Positions 46,437 through 55,817 are shown, counted from the first letter of the stretch. The stretch: 64,000 nt of DNA from Trinickia dinghuensis (GCF_003367175.1 NZ_QRGA01000012.1:62001-126000), one strand, 5' to 3'. Made by a program: numbers and translations. The notes: generated by a model from the sequence alone, not told the origin.

Positions 46437-48182
46437 ATGACAGACAAACCCCGCAAGCTCCGCTCCGCCCAATGGTTCGGCACGGCCGACAAGAACGGCT
46501 TCATGTATCGCAGCTGGATGAAGAACCAGGGCATCCCCGATCATGAGTTCCAGGGCAAGCCGATCATCGGCATCTGCAACACCTGGTCCGAACTCACGCC
46601 GTGCAACGCGCACTTCCGCAAGCTGGCCGAGCATGTCAAACGCGGCGTGTTCGAGGCGGGCGGCTTCCCCGTGGAATTTCCCGTGTTCTCGAACGGGGAG
46701 TCGAACCTGCGCCCGACGGCGATGTTCACGCGCAATCTGGCGGCGATGGATGTCGAAGAGTCGATTCGAGGCAATCCGATCGATGCCGTCGTGCTGTTGG
46801 CCGGATGCGACAAGACCACGCCTGCGTTGCTGATGGGCGCGGCCAGCTGCGACGTCCCCGCGATCATGGTGAGCGGCGGGCCGATGCTCAACGGCAAACA
46901 CGAAGGGCGCGACATCGGCTCGGGCACCGTCGTTTGGCAATTGAGCGAGCAGGTGAAGGCCGGCCACATCACGCTGCACCAATTCATGGCGGCCGAAGCC
47001 GGGATGTCGCGCTCGGCCGGTACCTGCAACACGATGGGCACGGCTTCGACGATGGCGTGCATGGCCGAGGCGCTCGGCGTGACGCTGCCGCACAACGCCG
47101 CGATCCCGGCCGTCGATTCACGCCGCTACGTGCTGGCGCATTTGTCCGGCATGCGTATCGTCGAAATGGCGCTGGAAGATCTGCGGCTCTCGAAGCTGCT
47201 CACGCGCGAAGCATTCGAGAACGCGATTCGCGCAAATGCGGCGATCGGCGGCTCGACCAACGCCGCGATTCACTTGAAGGCGATCGCCGGGCGCATCGGC
47301 GTGCCGCTCGAACTCGACGATTGGACGCGCATCGGGCGTGGCACGCCGACGGTCGTCGATCTGCAGCCGTCGGGGCGCTTCCTCATGGAAGAGTTCTATT
47401 ACGCGGGCGGGCTGCCGGCCGTTTTGCGCCGCCTCGGCGAAGCGGGGCTGCTGCCGCATCCGGATGCGTTGACGGCCAATGGGCACTCGCTGTGGGAGAA
47501 CAGCAAGGAAGCGCCGCTTTATAACGACGAAGTCATTCGTCCGCTCGACAAGCCGCTCGTGGCGGACGGCGGCCTATGCGTGCTGCGCGGCAATCTCGCG
47601 CCGCGCGGCGCGGTGCTCAAGCCGTCGGCGGCCACGGCGTCGCTGCTCAAGCATCGCGGCCGCGCAGTCGTGTTCGAGAATTTCGACGACTACAAGGCGC
47701 GTATCGCCGATCCCGAACTCGACGTCACGGCCGATTCGATCCTGGTGATGAAGAATTGCGGGCCGAAGGGTTACCCCGGGATGGCCGAAGTGGGCAACAT
47801 GGGCCTGCCGCCGAAACTGCTCGCGCAAGGCGTGACGGACATGGTCCGTATTTCCGACGCGCGCATGAGCGGGACGGCATACGGAACCGTCGTCCTGCAC
47901 GTGGCACCGGAAGCGCGCGCGGGCGGGCCGCTTGCCGTCGTGCGCAACGGCGACTGGATCGAACTCGATTGCGAATCGGGGCGGTTGCATCTCGACGTCA
48001 GCGAAGACGAACTGGCGCAGCGCTTGGAGACGTGGCGCGAGATGAATTCGAAGCGCAATCCGGCGGACGTCAGCGGCTATCGCAATCTCTACGTCGATCA
48101 CGTCCTGCAGGCCGACGAAGGCTGCGACTTCGATTTCCTGGTGGGGTGCCGAGGCGCCGAGGTGCCGCCGCATTCGCATTGA
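46437..48182 (+). CDS. IlvD/Edd-family sugar-acid dehydratase, probable L-arabonate dehydratase
   Basis: A 581-aa enzyme. The three Fe-S cysteine regions are visible: TPCNAHF, GCDKTTPA and GTCNTMGTAST. MKNCGPKGYPGMAEVGNMG and MSGTAYGTVVLH follow later. The length matches the L-arabonate/D-xylonate dehydratase subgroup rather than Edd. It removes water from the aldonic acid to give a 2-keto-3-deoxy acid, the substrate of the DHDPS-family enzyme encoded across the divergent promoter. Arabonate is favoured by the AraF-like importer nearby; galactonate or xylonate are alternatives. Confidence 0.9.
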   Translation: MTDKPRKLRSAQWFGTADKNGFMYRSWMKNQGIPDHEFQGKPIIGICNTWSELTPCNAHFRKLAEHVKRGVFEAGGFPVEFPVFSNGESNLRPTAMFTRNLAAMDVEESIRGNPIDAVVLLAGCDKTTPALLMGAASCDVPAIMVSGGPMLNGKHEGRDIGSGTVVWQLSEQVKAGHITLHQFMAAEAGMSRSAGTCNTMGTASTMACMAEALGVTLPHNAAIPAVDSRRYVLAHLSGMRIVEMALEDLRLSKLLTREAFENAIRANAAIGGSTNAAIHLKAIAGRIGVPLELDDWTRIGRGTPTVVDLQPSGRFLMEEFYYAGGLPAVLRRLGEAGLLPHPDALTANGHSLWENSKEAPLYNDEVIRPLDKPLVADGGLCVLRGNLAPRGAVLKPSAATASLLKHRGRAVVFENFDDYKARIADPELDVTADSILVMKNCGPKGYPGMAEVGNMGLPPKLLAQGVTDMVRISDARMSGTAYGTVVLHVAPEARAGGPLAVVRNGDWIELDCESGRLHLDVSEDELAQRLETWREMNSKRNPADVSGYRNLYVDHVLQADEGCDFDFLVGCRGAEVPPHSH

Positions 48183-48194
48183 TTCATCTACGGG

Positions 48195-48216
48195 GGCCCG
48201 CGCATTGCCGCGGGCC
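48195..48216. terminator. Hairpin between the dehydratase and GntR genes
   Basis: An 8-bp stem GGCCCGCG / CGCGGGCC with a 6-base loop lies 13 bases after the dehydratase stop, between convergent genes. No T-tract follows, so termination strength is uncertain. Confidence 0.45.
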
Positions 48217-48259
48217 TCGTCGAATCGCGGAATCGTGGAATCGTCGAATTGTCTGACGC

Positions 48260-48988
48260 TTAACGGTCGGCGCGCGCGCCGATGACGAGAATGGTCTCGG
48301 CATCGGCCTTTGCGTTTTCCAACTGGACGAGACTGGCCTGTCGTGCCCCTAGCGGATCGCGATGTTCGATCGCGGTCAGAATCGCCTTGTGCCGCGGCAG
48401 CGACAGCGCATGCGTATCGGGGTGGCGGCTCGTCAGCTTGATCGACTCGCTCAGTGCCATCGACATCATGTTGCCGATGAACGCGAGCATGTCGTTATGC
48501 GTCGCCGCCATCACCGCTCTGTGAAACTCGAGATCGGGTTCGAGCAGCGCATCGGACGTCCGGGCGTTCTCCATTTGCTCGTAGCAGCGGCGAATGCGCA
48601 CGACATCCTCTTCGGTCGCGTTCGTGGCCGCCAGCGCCGCGGCAGCGGGCTCGATAATGCGCCGCACCGTCAGTAGAGAGCGAAAGAAATCGCCCTCGGG
48701 CGTGACGTTGATCGTCCAGAATAGAACATCCGGATCGAGCATGTGCCACTCTTCGCGCGGACGCACGACGCTGCCGACGCGCGGCTTCGAAACGACGAGC
48801 CCCTTCGCGACGAGCACGCGGGTGGCCTCGCGCAAAACAGGGCGGCTTACGCCATAAGATTCGCAAAGCGTGGGTTCGGGCGGCAGGCGATCGCCTGGTG
48901 CGAACTTGCCGCTGACGATCTCGATGCCGAGTTCCTGCACGATCCGCGCGTGCATGCTCTTACGGGTCTTGAGATGTCGATAGTCCAT
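48260..48988 (-). CDS. GntR-family regulator with FCD (FadR-like) domain
   Basis: A 242-aa protein. The N-terminal winged HTH covers about residues 10-75 (IVQELGIEIVSGKFAPGDRLPPEPTL, VSRPVLREATRVLVAKGLV). A C-terminal FCD domain follows with its metal/ligand residues in EFHRAVMAATHN and the late RHKAILTAIEHRD. FadR-type regulators bind sugar acids or related ligands. Its position, between the arabonate dehydratase and an alcohol dehydrogenase, makes a sugar acid such as arabonate or its keto-deoxy product a likely effector. No strong ribosome-binding site precedes the chosen ATG. Confidence 0.9.
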   Translation of the reverse strand: MDYRHLKTRKSMHARIVQELGIEIVSGKFAPGDRLPPEPTLCESYGVSRPVLREATRVLVAKGLVVSKPRVGSVVRPREEWHMLDPDVLFWTINVTPEGDFFRSLLTVRRIIEPAAAALAATNATEEDVVRIRRCYEQMENARTSDALLEPDLEFHRAVMAATHNDMLAFIGNMMSMALSESIKLTSRHPDTHALSLPRHKAILTAIEHRDPLGARQASLVQLENAKADAETILVIGARADR

Positions 48989-49163
48989 AGGGTGGGAGTC
49001 ATGTCTGCCTCGCACCGGCGCGGGCCGTGCGAAGTGTCCGCCAGCATAGCACATGGCATGCATCGCACACGACCGGAACTAACCCTCGTTCGTCCATGTT
49101 CATGCCGCGCTCGACGCGAGCGAGCCGATTGCGAGCCGGTTGTTTTGGAGTCCTATTCTTTAT

Positions 49164-49177
49164 GGTAGGCATACAAT
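49164..49177. promoter_or_regulatory. Third copy of the CATAC-centred motif, upstream of the alcohol dehydrogenase
   Basis: GGTAGGCATACAAT matches the two motif copies at 46188 and 46254 in the core TAG-N-CAT-R-C-N-AT. It lies about 62 bases before the alcohol dehydrogenase start, in the gap divergent from the GntR gene. Confidence 0.5.
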
Positions 49178-49238
49178 GGCTCGCTTGAGTTCGAGCGGTC
49201 GGAACGATGGTCAACCGATGCCGCGAAAGGAGACCCGC

Positions 49239-50399
49239 ATGGCCGACGCATTTCGCTTTCAAACGGTCCCGACGCTCGTCGTCGAGTTCGGCGCCGCGCG
49301 GCGCCTTGGCGCGTTGTTGCGCGAACGCTACCCGGCGCTTGCCCAACTGTGTCTGGTGACCGACGGGTTCCTGCATCGCAGCGGTTTGCTCGCGCCGGCG
49401 CTCGCCGATCTATCGGCAAGCGGCTGGGCCGTGACGGTGCTCGACAACGTCGTGGCCGATCCGCCCGAACAGGTCGTGCTCGAAGCCGCGGCACGCGCTC
49501 GCGATGCGCAGGCTCAGATCGTCGTCGGGCTCGGCGGCGGATCGTCGATGGACGTCGCCAAGCTGCTCGCCGTCTTGCTCGCCTCGCAACAAACGCTTGG
49601 CGACATGTACGGCGTCAACCGCGTAGAAGGAGGGCGGTTGCCGCTCGTGCAAATTCCGACGACGGCGGGCACGGGCTCCGAGGTCACCGCCGTGTCGATC
49701 GTGACCGTAGGCGAAGCGACGAAGATGGGCGTCGTCGCCCCGCAACTGATCGCCGACCTTGCGATTCTCGATGCGGAACTGACCGTGGGGTTGCCGACCG
49801 CCGCCACGGCGGCAACGGGAATCGATGCGATGGTTCACGCGATCGAGGCCTATACGTCGGCGCGATTGAAAAATCCGATCTCGGACATGCTGGCCGTGCG
49901 CGCATTGCAACTGCTGTCGGAACATCTGCTGACGGCGTGCCGCAACGGACAGGACCGCAAAGCACGCGAAGCGATGCTGCTCGGCGCGACCTTCGCGGGG
50001 CAGGCATTTGCCAATGCGCCCGTCGCGGCCGTGCATGCGCTTGCCTATCCGATCGGCGGGATTTATCACGTGCCTCACGGCTTATCGAATGCGCTCGTCT
50101 TGCCGCACGTGTTGAAATTCAATGCACCCGCTGCCGCGCCGCTCTATGCGGAATTGGCCACCGCCATCTTGCCCACCGCAACCGGCGGTGCCGAAGCGAA
50201 GACGAGCGCATTGATCGCTCATATCGAGCACCTGATCGCCGAGACGGGCATCGCATCGACCTTGCGCGAGGTCGGGATCGAGCGTGACGGCCTCGAGCGA
50301 ATGGCCAAAGACGCGATGCTGCAACAACGCCTGCTCATCAACAATCCGCGGCCCGTGACCGAAGCCGACGCGTTGGCCATCTATACCGCGGCGTTTTAA
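49239..50399 (+). CDS. Iron-containing (group III) alcohol dehydrogenase
   Basis: A 386-aa NAD(P)-dependent oxidoreductase. The cofactor-binding GGGSSMDVAK (about residues 95-104) and the metal-binding region with GIDAMVHAIEAYTS and HALAYPIGGIYHVPHGLSNA carry the His ligands. Members oxidise or reduce alcohols, lactaldehyde, glycolaldehyde or maleylacetate. Start at 49239 has AAAGGAG upstream; a longer in-frame frame from 49140 would cross the regulatory motif. Shared motif and position tie it to the pentose genes, perhaps for an aldehyde such as glycolaldehyde, but the substrate is not proven. Confidence 0.9.
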   Translation: MADAFRFQTVPTLVVEFGAARRLGALLRERYPALAQLCLVTDGFLHRSGLLAPALADLSASGWAVTVLDNVVADPPEQVVLEAAARARDAQAQIVVGLGGGSSMDVAKLLAVLLASQQTLGDMYGVNRVEGGRLPLVQIPTTAGTGSEVTAVSIVTVGEATKMGVVAPQLIADLAILDAELTVGLPTAATAATGIDAMVHAIEAYTSARLKNPISDMLAVRALQLLSEHLLTACRNGQDRKAREAMLLGATFAGQAFANAPVAAVHALAYPIGGIYHVPHGLSNALVLPHVLKFNAPAAAPLYAELATAILPTATGGAEAKTSALIAHIEHLIAETGIASTLREVGIERDGLERMAKDAMLQQRLLINNPRPVTEADALAIYTAAF

Positions 50400-50575
50400 C
50401 GCCGGTCCGCTGCGATAGGGGATCGATACCGCCCCGACCAGGGGCAACGAAGCCGTCGAACCTGTTATTAAACCTTCATATTGGCTGCATTCGATCTGTA
50501 CTATCCTCGTTCGGCCGGTTCTACCTGCCAGTATCGGCGCTTGCCGGCACTTTCCGAAAAACGAACGAGGGTGCG

Positions 50576-52306
50576 ATGGGTAACGTTTTCACCGCGACGG
50601 CTTCGTCGCGCGGATTCACCGTGAAGGCATATTCAGGCGATCGGTGCGCGATGCTCGCCTTCGATTTGGCGGATCACCTGACCGACAAACTCGCGGGCTT
50701 CGCCATTCGCCGCAAACCCGCAAGCGGTCCTGATTCGTCCTGGACTTGGCTCGGCAATCGTCTATCGTTCGACGGCGACTACACGAAAGCCGGCGGCAAA
50801 TTCTTTCCGTCCAACGTCGCGCCGTTTCAGAAATTCTGGTGGCTCGATTTCCCCTCCGGCGATGTGCAGGGTACGTTCTGCTATGAAGTCGTCGTCAAGC
50901 GTTTCGTGCAAGACAAGTCGGGCCAGTTGCAAGACGACCAGACCGTGCAGGTGACAGTCGATGTCGGCCCGTTCGTGGAAGGCGGCATCGAAGTGGCGTT
51001 TACGCGCGGCTACCTCTCGTCGCAAGCTTATGCCGACGAGTTCGACAACAAGCCGTACGAGCCGAAAGTGCCGACGGGCCAGTGGAAATTCGATTGGACG
51101 CCTTACGAAGCGCAGTGGGCCTGGCTCGGTGCGCACGCGCGCGCGGCAATCGAAGGCTTTCTGACGGAATGCTATCAAGACCCGAATGCAACCGTGGATG
51201 CATTCGTCTATGACCTGAACGAGCCCGCGATCATCACCGCGTTCATCGAGTTGGCGGGCATGGGCAAGCTCCGAATGCTGGCCGACGACGCCAAACTGCA
51301 TGCCGAAGGGACGGCCGCGGCAAAGGCGTTCGCCGACATTCAAGCGGCGGCTACGGATGCGACGCGCGACGGCTTCATGCGCGGCAAGTTCAAGCGATAC
51401 CAGCACAACAAGGTGCTCATCAAGAAGATCGACGGCGTGGCGCAGAAGGTGCTGACCGGATCGACGAACTATTCGATCACGGGCCTTTATGTCAATGCGA
51501 ACCACGTGCTGGTGTTCGACGACCAAGCGGTTGCGGCCAACTACGAAGAGGCGTTCGAAACCGCGCTGAACGACAAACTGCAAGCGGCCGACTTCTACGA
51601 GCAAGAGATCTCGACGCAGGAATTCCCGATCGATCGTCCGGGGATGCCGCCGATCGTCGTCTCGTTCGCGCCGCACCGTGATCCGCAGGTGGGTCTGAAG
51701 CGCCTCCTGAATGCGATCGACGACGCCGGCAGCTCGGTGATCTTCGCGGTCATGGACTTGAACGGCTCGGGCGAGGTGCTCAAAGCGCTGTCCCAATTGC
51801 ATACGAATCAGAAGGTGTTTTCGTACGGGATTTCCGATTCGGTCAATCCCGAGGACGATACGGTCGACGGCACGACCGTCTTTACCCCGGCGACGAAAGG
51901 TGGCGAACTCGTTTATTCGAAGGCGAATCCGGAGAAATTTCCGCCGCCGTTCTCGATGGAGCGCGAAGTGCAGGGCCCGGCCGCGCACATCGTTCACCAT
52001 AAGTTCGTGGTCGTGGATTTCAACGGAACGAACCCGGTCGTATTCGGCGGTTCGTCGAATTTGGCCGAAGGCGGCGAGCGTTCGAACGGCGACAATCTCG
52101 TGGCGATCTACGATCGCGCGATCGCCACCGCATTCGCGATCGAAGGGATTCGGCTCGTCGATCATTATGCGTTTGCCGCGGCACTGAAAAAGGCCGGAAC
52201 GAGCGGGCAAGCGTTGAGATTGAAATTCGACGGCGAGAAATGGTGGTCGCGGTATTACACGGCGGGCGATATTCGCGAGAAAGAACGCATGCTCTTCAGC
52301 CGCTGA
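50576..52306 (+). CDS. Phospholipase D-like protein with two HKD-type motifs
   Basis: A 576-aa protein. Two PLD half-sites can be seen: HNKVLI (about residue 277) followed by GSTNYS, and HHKFVVVD (about 474) followed by GSSNLAEGG. Each contains the His-x-Lys core; the two together form one active site. The first 200 residues are a distinct beta-rich region with AWQ/W-rich strands (SSWTWLGNRLSFDGDY; FPSGDVQGTFCYEVVV) of unknown type. No signal peptide. Members hydrolyse phosphodiesters of lipids or nucleic acids. Monocistronic; a secreted-effector or self-defence role is possible, but nothing in the context decides it. Confidence 0.85.
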   Translation: MGNVFTATASSRGFTVKAYSGDRCAMLAFDLADHLTDKLAGFAIRRKPASGPDSSWTWLGNRLSFDGDYTKAGGKFFPSNVAPFQKFWWLDFPSGDVQGTFCYEVVVKRFVQDKSGQLQDDQTVQVTVDVGPFVEGGIEVAFTRGYLSSQAYADEFDNKPYEPKVPTGQWKFDWTPYEAQWAWLGAHARAAIEGFLTECYQDPNATVDAFVYDLNEPAIITAFIELAGMGKLRMLADDAKLHAEGTAAAKAFADIQAAATDATRDGFMRGKFKRYQHNKVLIKKIDGVAQKVLTGSTNYSITGLYVNANHVLVFDDQAVAANYEEAFETALNDKLQAADFYEQEISTQEFPIDRPGMPPIVVSFAPHRDPQVGLKRLLNAIDDAGSSVIFAVMDLNGSGEVLKALSQLHTNQKVFSYGISDSVNPEDDTVDGTTVFTPATKGGELVYSKANPEKFPPPFSMEREVQGPAAHIVHHKFVVVDFNGTNPVVFGGSSNLAEGGERSNGDNLVAIYDRAIATAFAIEGIRLVDHYAFAAALKKAGTSGQALRLKFDGEKWWSRYYTAGDIREKERMLFSR

Positions 52307-52350
52307 CCGGCCGATTCGGGCGCTTCGACGATCGCTCCGGGGGCTGACGG

Positions 52351-53214
52351 CTAGGCGGCCGTCAATGTATGAACGATGTCGACGTACGAAGCGACCGCCT
52401 CGACGTCGCCCATCGTCGGCAGGCGACGGACCACGGCGAGCAGCGCCTCTCGCTGCTGCGCCGACTGTGCGGACGAAAAATATTCGACGCGGCTGCGTGC
52501 CTGCGCCTCCGTCGCCGCGTTTTCCGCTGCGTCCGCAGTCAATTTATTCTCGTTCAACAACACTTCGACGCGCCGCGCGATGGCCGAGCCCGTCTCGATC
52601 AAGTTGAATCGATTCCCGAATAAGCGCCGGATAGTAGGAACCAGCAGCGCGAAATGCGTCGATCCGAGGATGACGGTATCGGCGCCGGCACCCGCCATCG
52701 GCGTCAGATAGCGCAAGAGCAGATCGTCAACGATCGCGCCCGCGAGATTGCCTTGCTCGATCTGCTCCACGAGCCCGTGCCCCGCCTGACAAACGAATTG
52801 CGACCGCGCCTGATGCGCTGCGATCAGCGCGCGCAGCCGGTCGCTGCGCAGCGTCGCCGCGGTCGCCAACACGCCTACGACCCCGCTCGCGGTAGACAGG
52901 GCGGCCGGTTTGATGCCGGGCTCCACGCCGACGATGGGGATCGACTGGGTAGCGCGCAGATGACCGATCGCATGCGTCGTCGCCGTGTTGCAAGCGACGA
53001 CGATCATCTTCGCGCCGCGTCCGACGAGCCAATCGGCGATGGCCTTGCTGCGCTCCCGGATGAACGCGTCCGTTTTTTCACCGTAGGGGGCGTACCCCGA
53101 GTCGGCGATATACACCATCGATTCGTTCGGCAGCCTCTCGCGCATCGCGTCGAGGACGGACAGGCCGCCAAGCCCTGAGTCGAAAACGCCGATCGGCGCA
53201 TCGGGGGTGGTCAT
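52351..53214 (-). CDS. murI: Glutamate racemase-like protein (MurI) lacking the second catalytic Cys
   Basis: A 287-aa Asp/Glu racemase-family protein. FDSGLGGLSVL (11-21), ADSGYAPYGE (37-46) and the first catalytic cysteine Cys75 (VVACNTATT) are intact. The partner motif, normally GCTHxPL, reads GSTHFALL. Ser185 (codon 52660-52662, TCG) replaces the second catalytic Cys. MurI makes D-glutamate for peptidoglycan using the two thiols as acid/base pair, so full racemisation is doubtful. It may be a second paralogue with altered or one-sided activity. The start at 53214 gives the normal N-terminus. A 7-bp hairpin overlaps its stop codon. Confidence 0.9.
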   Translation of the reverse strand: MTTPDAPIGVFDSGLGGLSVLDAMRERLPNESMVYIADSGYAPYGEKTDAFIRERSKAIADWLVGRGAKMIVVACNTATTHAIGHLRATQSIPIVGVEPGIKPAALSTASGVVGVLATAATLRSDRLRALIAAHQARSQFVCQAGHGLVEQIEQGNLAGAIVDDLLLRYLTPMAGAGADTVILGSTHFALLVPTIRRLFGNRFNLIETGSAIARRVEVLLNENKLTADAAENAATEAQARSRVEYFSSAQSAQQREALLAVVRRLPTMGDVEAVASYVDIVHTLTAA

Positions 53215-53485
53215 GTGGATTCCAAAGGGGGCATCGAGCACGTGCGTGCGCGGCACGGACGCAACGGTGGCGAAATGATACACAGAAGCGCGGCGGCTCG
53301 TGCAACCGCGCCGGTGCGTTCCCATCGCGATTCGATCGTCCTGTGATCGACTGACGCTCATGGATGGCGGATTATCGATACGTTCCTAGCGGCCTAGCAT
53401 TGCTCCTCGGTTAATCACCGGCCACGGAATCAGCCACGGCTGTGGCTCGAGTCACCGCATATCGACATCATCGAGGAGCAAAGAC

Positions 53486-54640
53486 GTGAACATCGAATCG
53501 AACGGCGTACGGATCCACGTGCGCAACACAGGCGACGGCAATGCGGCGCTCGTCTTTCTGCACTACTGGGGCGGCTCGTCGCGCACGTGGCGGCACGTGA
53601 TCGACGCGCTGCCGGATCGTCATCGAACGGTGGCCTACGATCATCGCGGGTGGGGCGAATCGGAAGCGCCGGTTGACGGCTATGCGATCGGAGATCTGGC
53701 CGACGATGCGCAAAACGTCATCGCCTCGCTCGGGCTGGAGCACTATGTCATCGTCGGACATTCGATGGGCGGCAAGGTGGCGCAGTGCATCGCCGCGCGG
53801 GGCCCGCAAGGGTTGGCCGGCGTGGTGCTCGTCGCGCCGTCGCCGCCCGAACCGATGGCGCTGACCGACGAGCAGCGGGCGCAGATGGCCGGCGCTTACG
53901 ACTCCCGCGAATCGATCGAGTTCGTGATCGATCACGTTTTGACGGCACAACCGCTGCCCGCCGAGATGCGGGAGCAAGTCGTCGCCGATAGTCTGCGCGG
54001 CGCGCCGCAGGCAAAGGCCGCGTGGCCCAATGCGGCAATGCGCGAAGATATTTCGACGGTGGTAAAGGCCATCGATGTACCCGTCCTGGTGATCTCCGGC
54101 GAGCACGATCGCGTCGACAGCCCCGATACGCTACGCAAGGCATTGCTGCCTCACATTGCGCAAGCGCATATGGAGGTTCTGCCGGGCATCGGACACTTGT
54201 CGCCGCTCGAAGCACCGGCGGCCCTGGCATCGCTGATCGAAGCATTCGTCGAAAAGATCGATGCCGGCGAAACGACGCCCGCATCGGTCCCGAAAGCCTT
54301 CGATGCGGCTTTGAACGCGGGCGATCTCGAGCGCGTCCTTTCGTTGTTCACCGACGACGCGACGATGCGCATGACCGACGGTGAAGTGGTGGCGGCAAAC
54401 CGCGACGCCCTGCGGGAGCGATTCCGCGGGCTGCTGTCGATGAAGCCGCACATCCGCAACATCGTGCGGCGCACGATCGCAAGCGGCGACATCGCGCTCG
54501 TCCTAATGGACTGGTCGCTGACGCTCACGTTGCCCGACGGCGGGCAAGCAACGGAAACCGGCACCGCGACGCAAGTGATGCAACGACAGGAAAGCGGCGC
54601 GTGGCGGCTGCGGATATCGAATCCACTGGGCGTTGCCTAA
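53486..54640 (+). CDS. Alpha/beta hydrolase fused to a SnoaL-like domain
   Basis: A 384-aa protein of two parts. Residues 1-260 form an alpha/beta hydrolase: oxyanion region HYWGGSS, nucleophile elbow GHSMGG (Ser93), acid near GEHDRVDSP (about residue 210) and His in GIGHLSP. Residues about 268-384 form a SnoaL/NTF2-like cone (FDAALNAGDLERVLSLFTDDATMRMTDGEV; GSGDIALVLMDW). The hydrolase resembles haloperoxidase/lactonase-type enzymes; the second domain may bind a small ligand or dimerise. Such fusions are uncommon. It is followed by a methyltransferase gene 130 bases downstream. Confidence 0.85.
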   Translation: MNIESNGVRIHVRNTGDGNAALVFLHYWGGSSRTWRHVIDALPDRHRTVAYDHRGWGESEAPVDGYAIGDLADDAQNVIASLGLEHYVIVGHSMGGKVAQCIAARGPQGLAGVVLVAPSPPEPMALTDEQRAQMAGAYDSRESIEFVIDHVLTAQPLPAEMREQVVADSLRGAPQAKAAWPNAAMREDISTVVKAIDVPVLVISGEHDRVDSPDTLRKALLPHIAQAHMEVLPGIGHLSPLEAPAALASLIEAFVEKIDAGETTPASVPKAFDAALNAGDLERVLSLFTDDATMRMTDGEVVAANRDALRERFRGLLSMKPHIRNIVRRTIASGDIALVLMDWSLTLTLPDGGQATETGTATQVMQRQESGAWRLRISNPLGVA

Positions 54641-54770
54641 CACGACACAGATAGGCCCGACTGCGAGCGACGCTGCAATCGGCCGCCATGGGCGGTATAT
54701 TTCGATGCGTTCCGACCGCGTAAAGCGAAATCGACAAAGACATCGACGAATACCAACGGAGACTTCTCCC

Positions 54771-55628
54771 ATGACGGACGATCGAATCGAAGCACCGGAT
54801 CCCACGGCCGTTCGCGTTGCGCTGTGGCGTGCCATGCACGTTCAGATCGACGCGCAGCCCCATGTCCTCGAAGACGAAATCGGGCTGAAGCTTGTCGCCC
54901 CAGACGAAGGATGGCGCCAGCGGCCCGACATGCATCCCGAGGGCACGCGCGGCTATCGCGCTTCGATCGTCGCGCGTGCGCGCTATGTCGAAGACTTGGC
55001 AGTCGAAGAATCCGCGCGCGGCGTAACGCAGTACGTCCTATTGGGCGGCGGCCTCGATACGTTCGCGCAGCGCAGGCTAGACATCGCATCGCGGCTGCAG
55101 ATCTTCGAAGTCGACCAGCCCGCCGCGCAGCGGTGGAAACGCCGCCGCCTGACCGAATTGGGCTTCGGCGTCCCGCCGTCGCTGCACCTCGTGCCGGTGG
55201 ACTTCGAGGCCGGCGAGTCCTGGTGGGAGGAATTGCTATCGAACGGTTTCGATGCGGGCCGTGCGGCGCTCGTTTCGTCGACGGGCGTATCGATGTATCT
55301 GACGCACGAAGCGATCATGGCGATGCTTCGGAACGTTGCCGCGCTGCCAAAAGGATCGACGTTCGCGATGACGTTCCTGTTGCCGCTCGAACTGCTCCCG
55401 GAGGAGGAGCGGCCCCGGCACGAAGCGGTTTACGAGCGCGCACGCGCGGCGGGTACGCCCTTCATCAGCTTCTTCACACCCGATCGAATCGTGGAGCTCG
55501 CGCGTGAAGCGGGCTTTGCGCACGCAAGATATGTTTCGACGGACGATCTGGCGCAACGGTACTTCAACGGCCGTGCAGATGGGCTGCGGCCGGCGGTTGG
55601 GGAAGCCTTCCTCGTTGCCGGGACGTAA
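54771..55628 (+). CDS. Class I SAM-dependent methyltransferase, LCMT (PPM1) family
   Basis: A 285-aa protein. The family motif YVLLGGGLDTFAQR (about residues 86-99) is the SAM-binding glycine loop. FEVDQPAAQRWKRRRL and SSTGVSMYLT follow in the expected order. Bacterial members (leucine carboxyl methyltransferase type) methylate carboxylates of small molecules. The ATG at 54771 has GGAG upstream. It may be co-transcribed with the hydrolase-SnoaL gene. Substrate unknown. Confidence 0.9.
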   Translation: MTDDRIEAPDPTAVRVALWRAMHVQIDAQPHVLEDEIGLKLVAPDEGWRQRPDMHPEGTRGYRASIVARARYVEDLAVEESARGVTQYVLLGGGLDTFAQRRLDIASRLQIFEVDQPAAQRWKRRRLTELGFGVPPSLHLVPVDFEAGESWWEELLSNGFDAGRAALVSSTGVSMYLTHEAIMAMLRNVAALPKGSTFAMTFLLPLELLPEEERPRHEAVYERARAAGTPFISFFTPDRIVELAREAGFAHARYVSTDDLAQRYFNGRADGLRPAVGEAFLVAGT

Positions 55629-55817
55629 CGGCGGATAGGTCGGTGCACGGGCACCGCCTAAAGCAATACTCAAGGCAATTCTCCCAAAGTCTACGTACAT
55701 TCGTAGCTTCATCACATCGCTTCGCCCCTTTCCACTTACACCCCGTAGTGCTAGCCGCCATTCGCCCGGATCGGAGGCGTTTCCACTACTGAACACCGTC
55801 GCGGGATCGCCGGTACA

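Noticed and set aside
52345-52364. 7-bp hairpin overlapping the murI stop codon as a terminator
   Set aside because: No T-tract on either strand; could be chance in GC-rich DNA, so not listed as a feature.
55700-55724. TTCG-N17-TTCG pair upstream of the giant gene, resembling a PIP/hrpII box for type III regulators
   Set aside because: The accepted spacing is 16 bases between the TTCG halves; here it is 17, and no -10 element at the right distance was clear.
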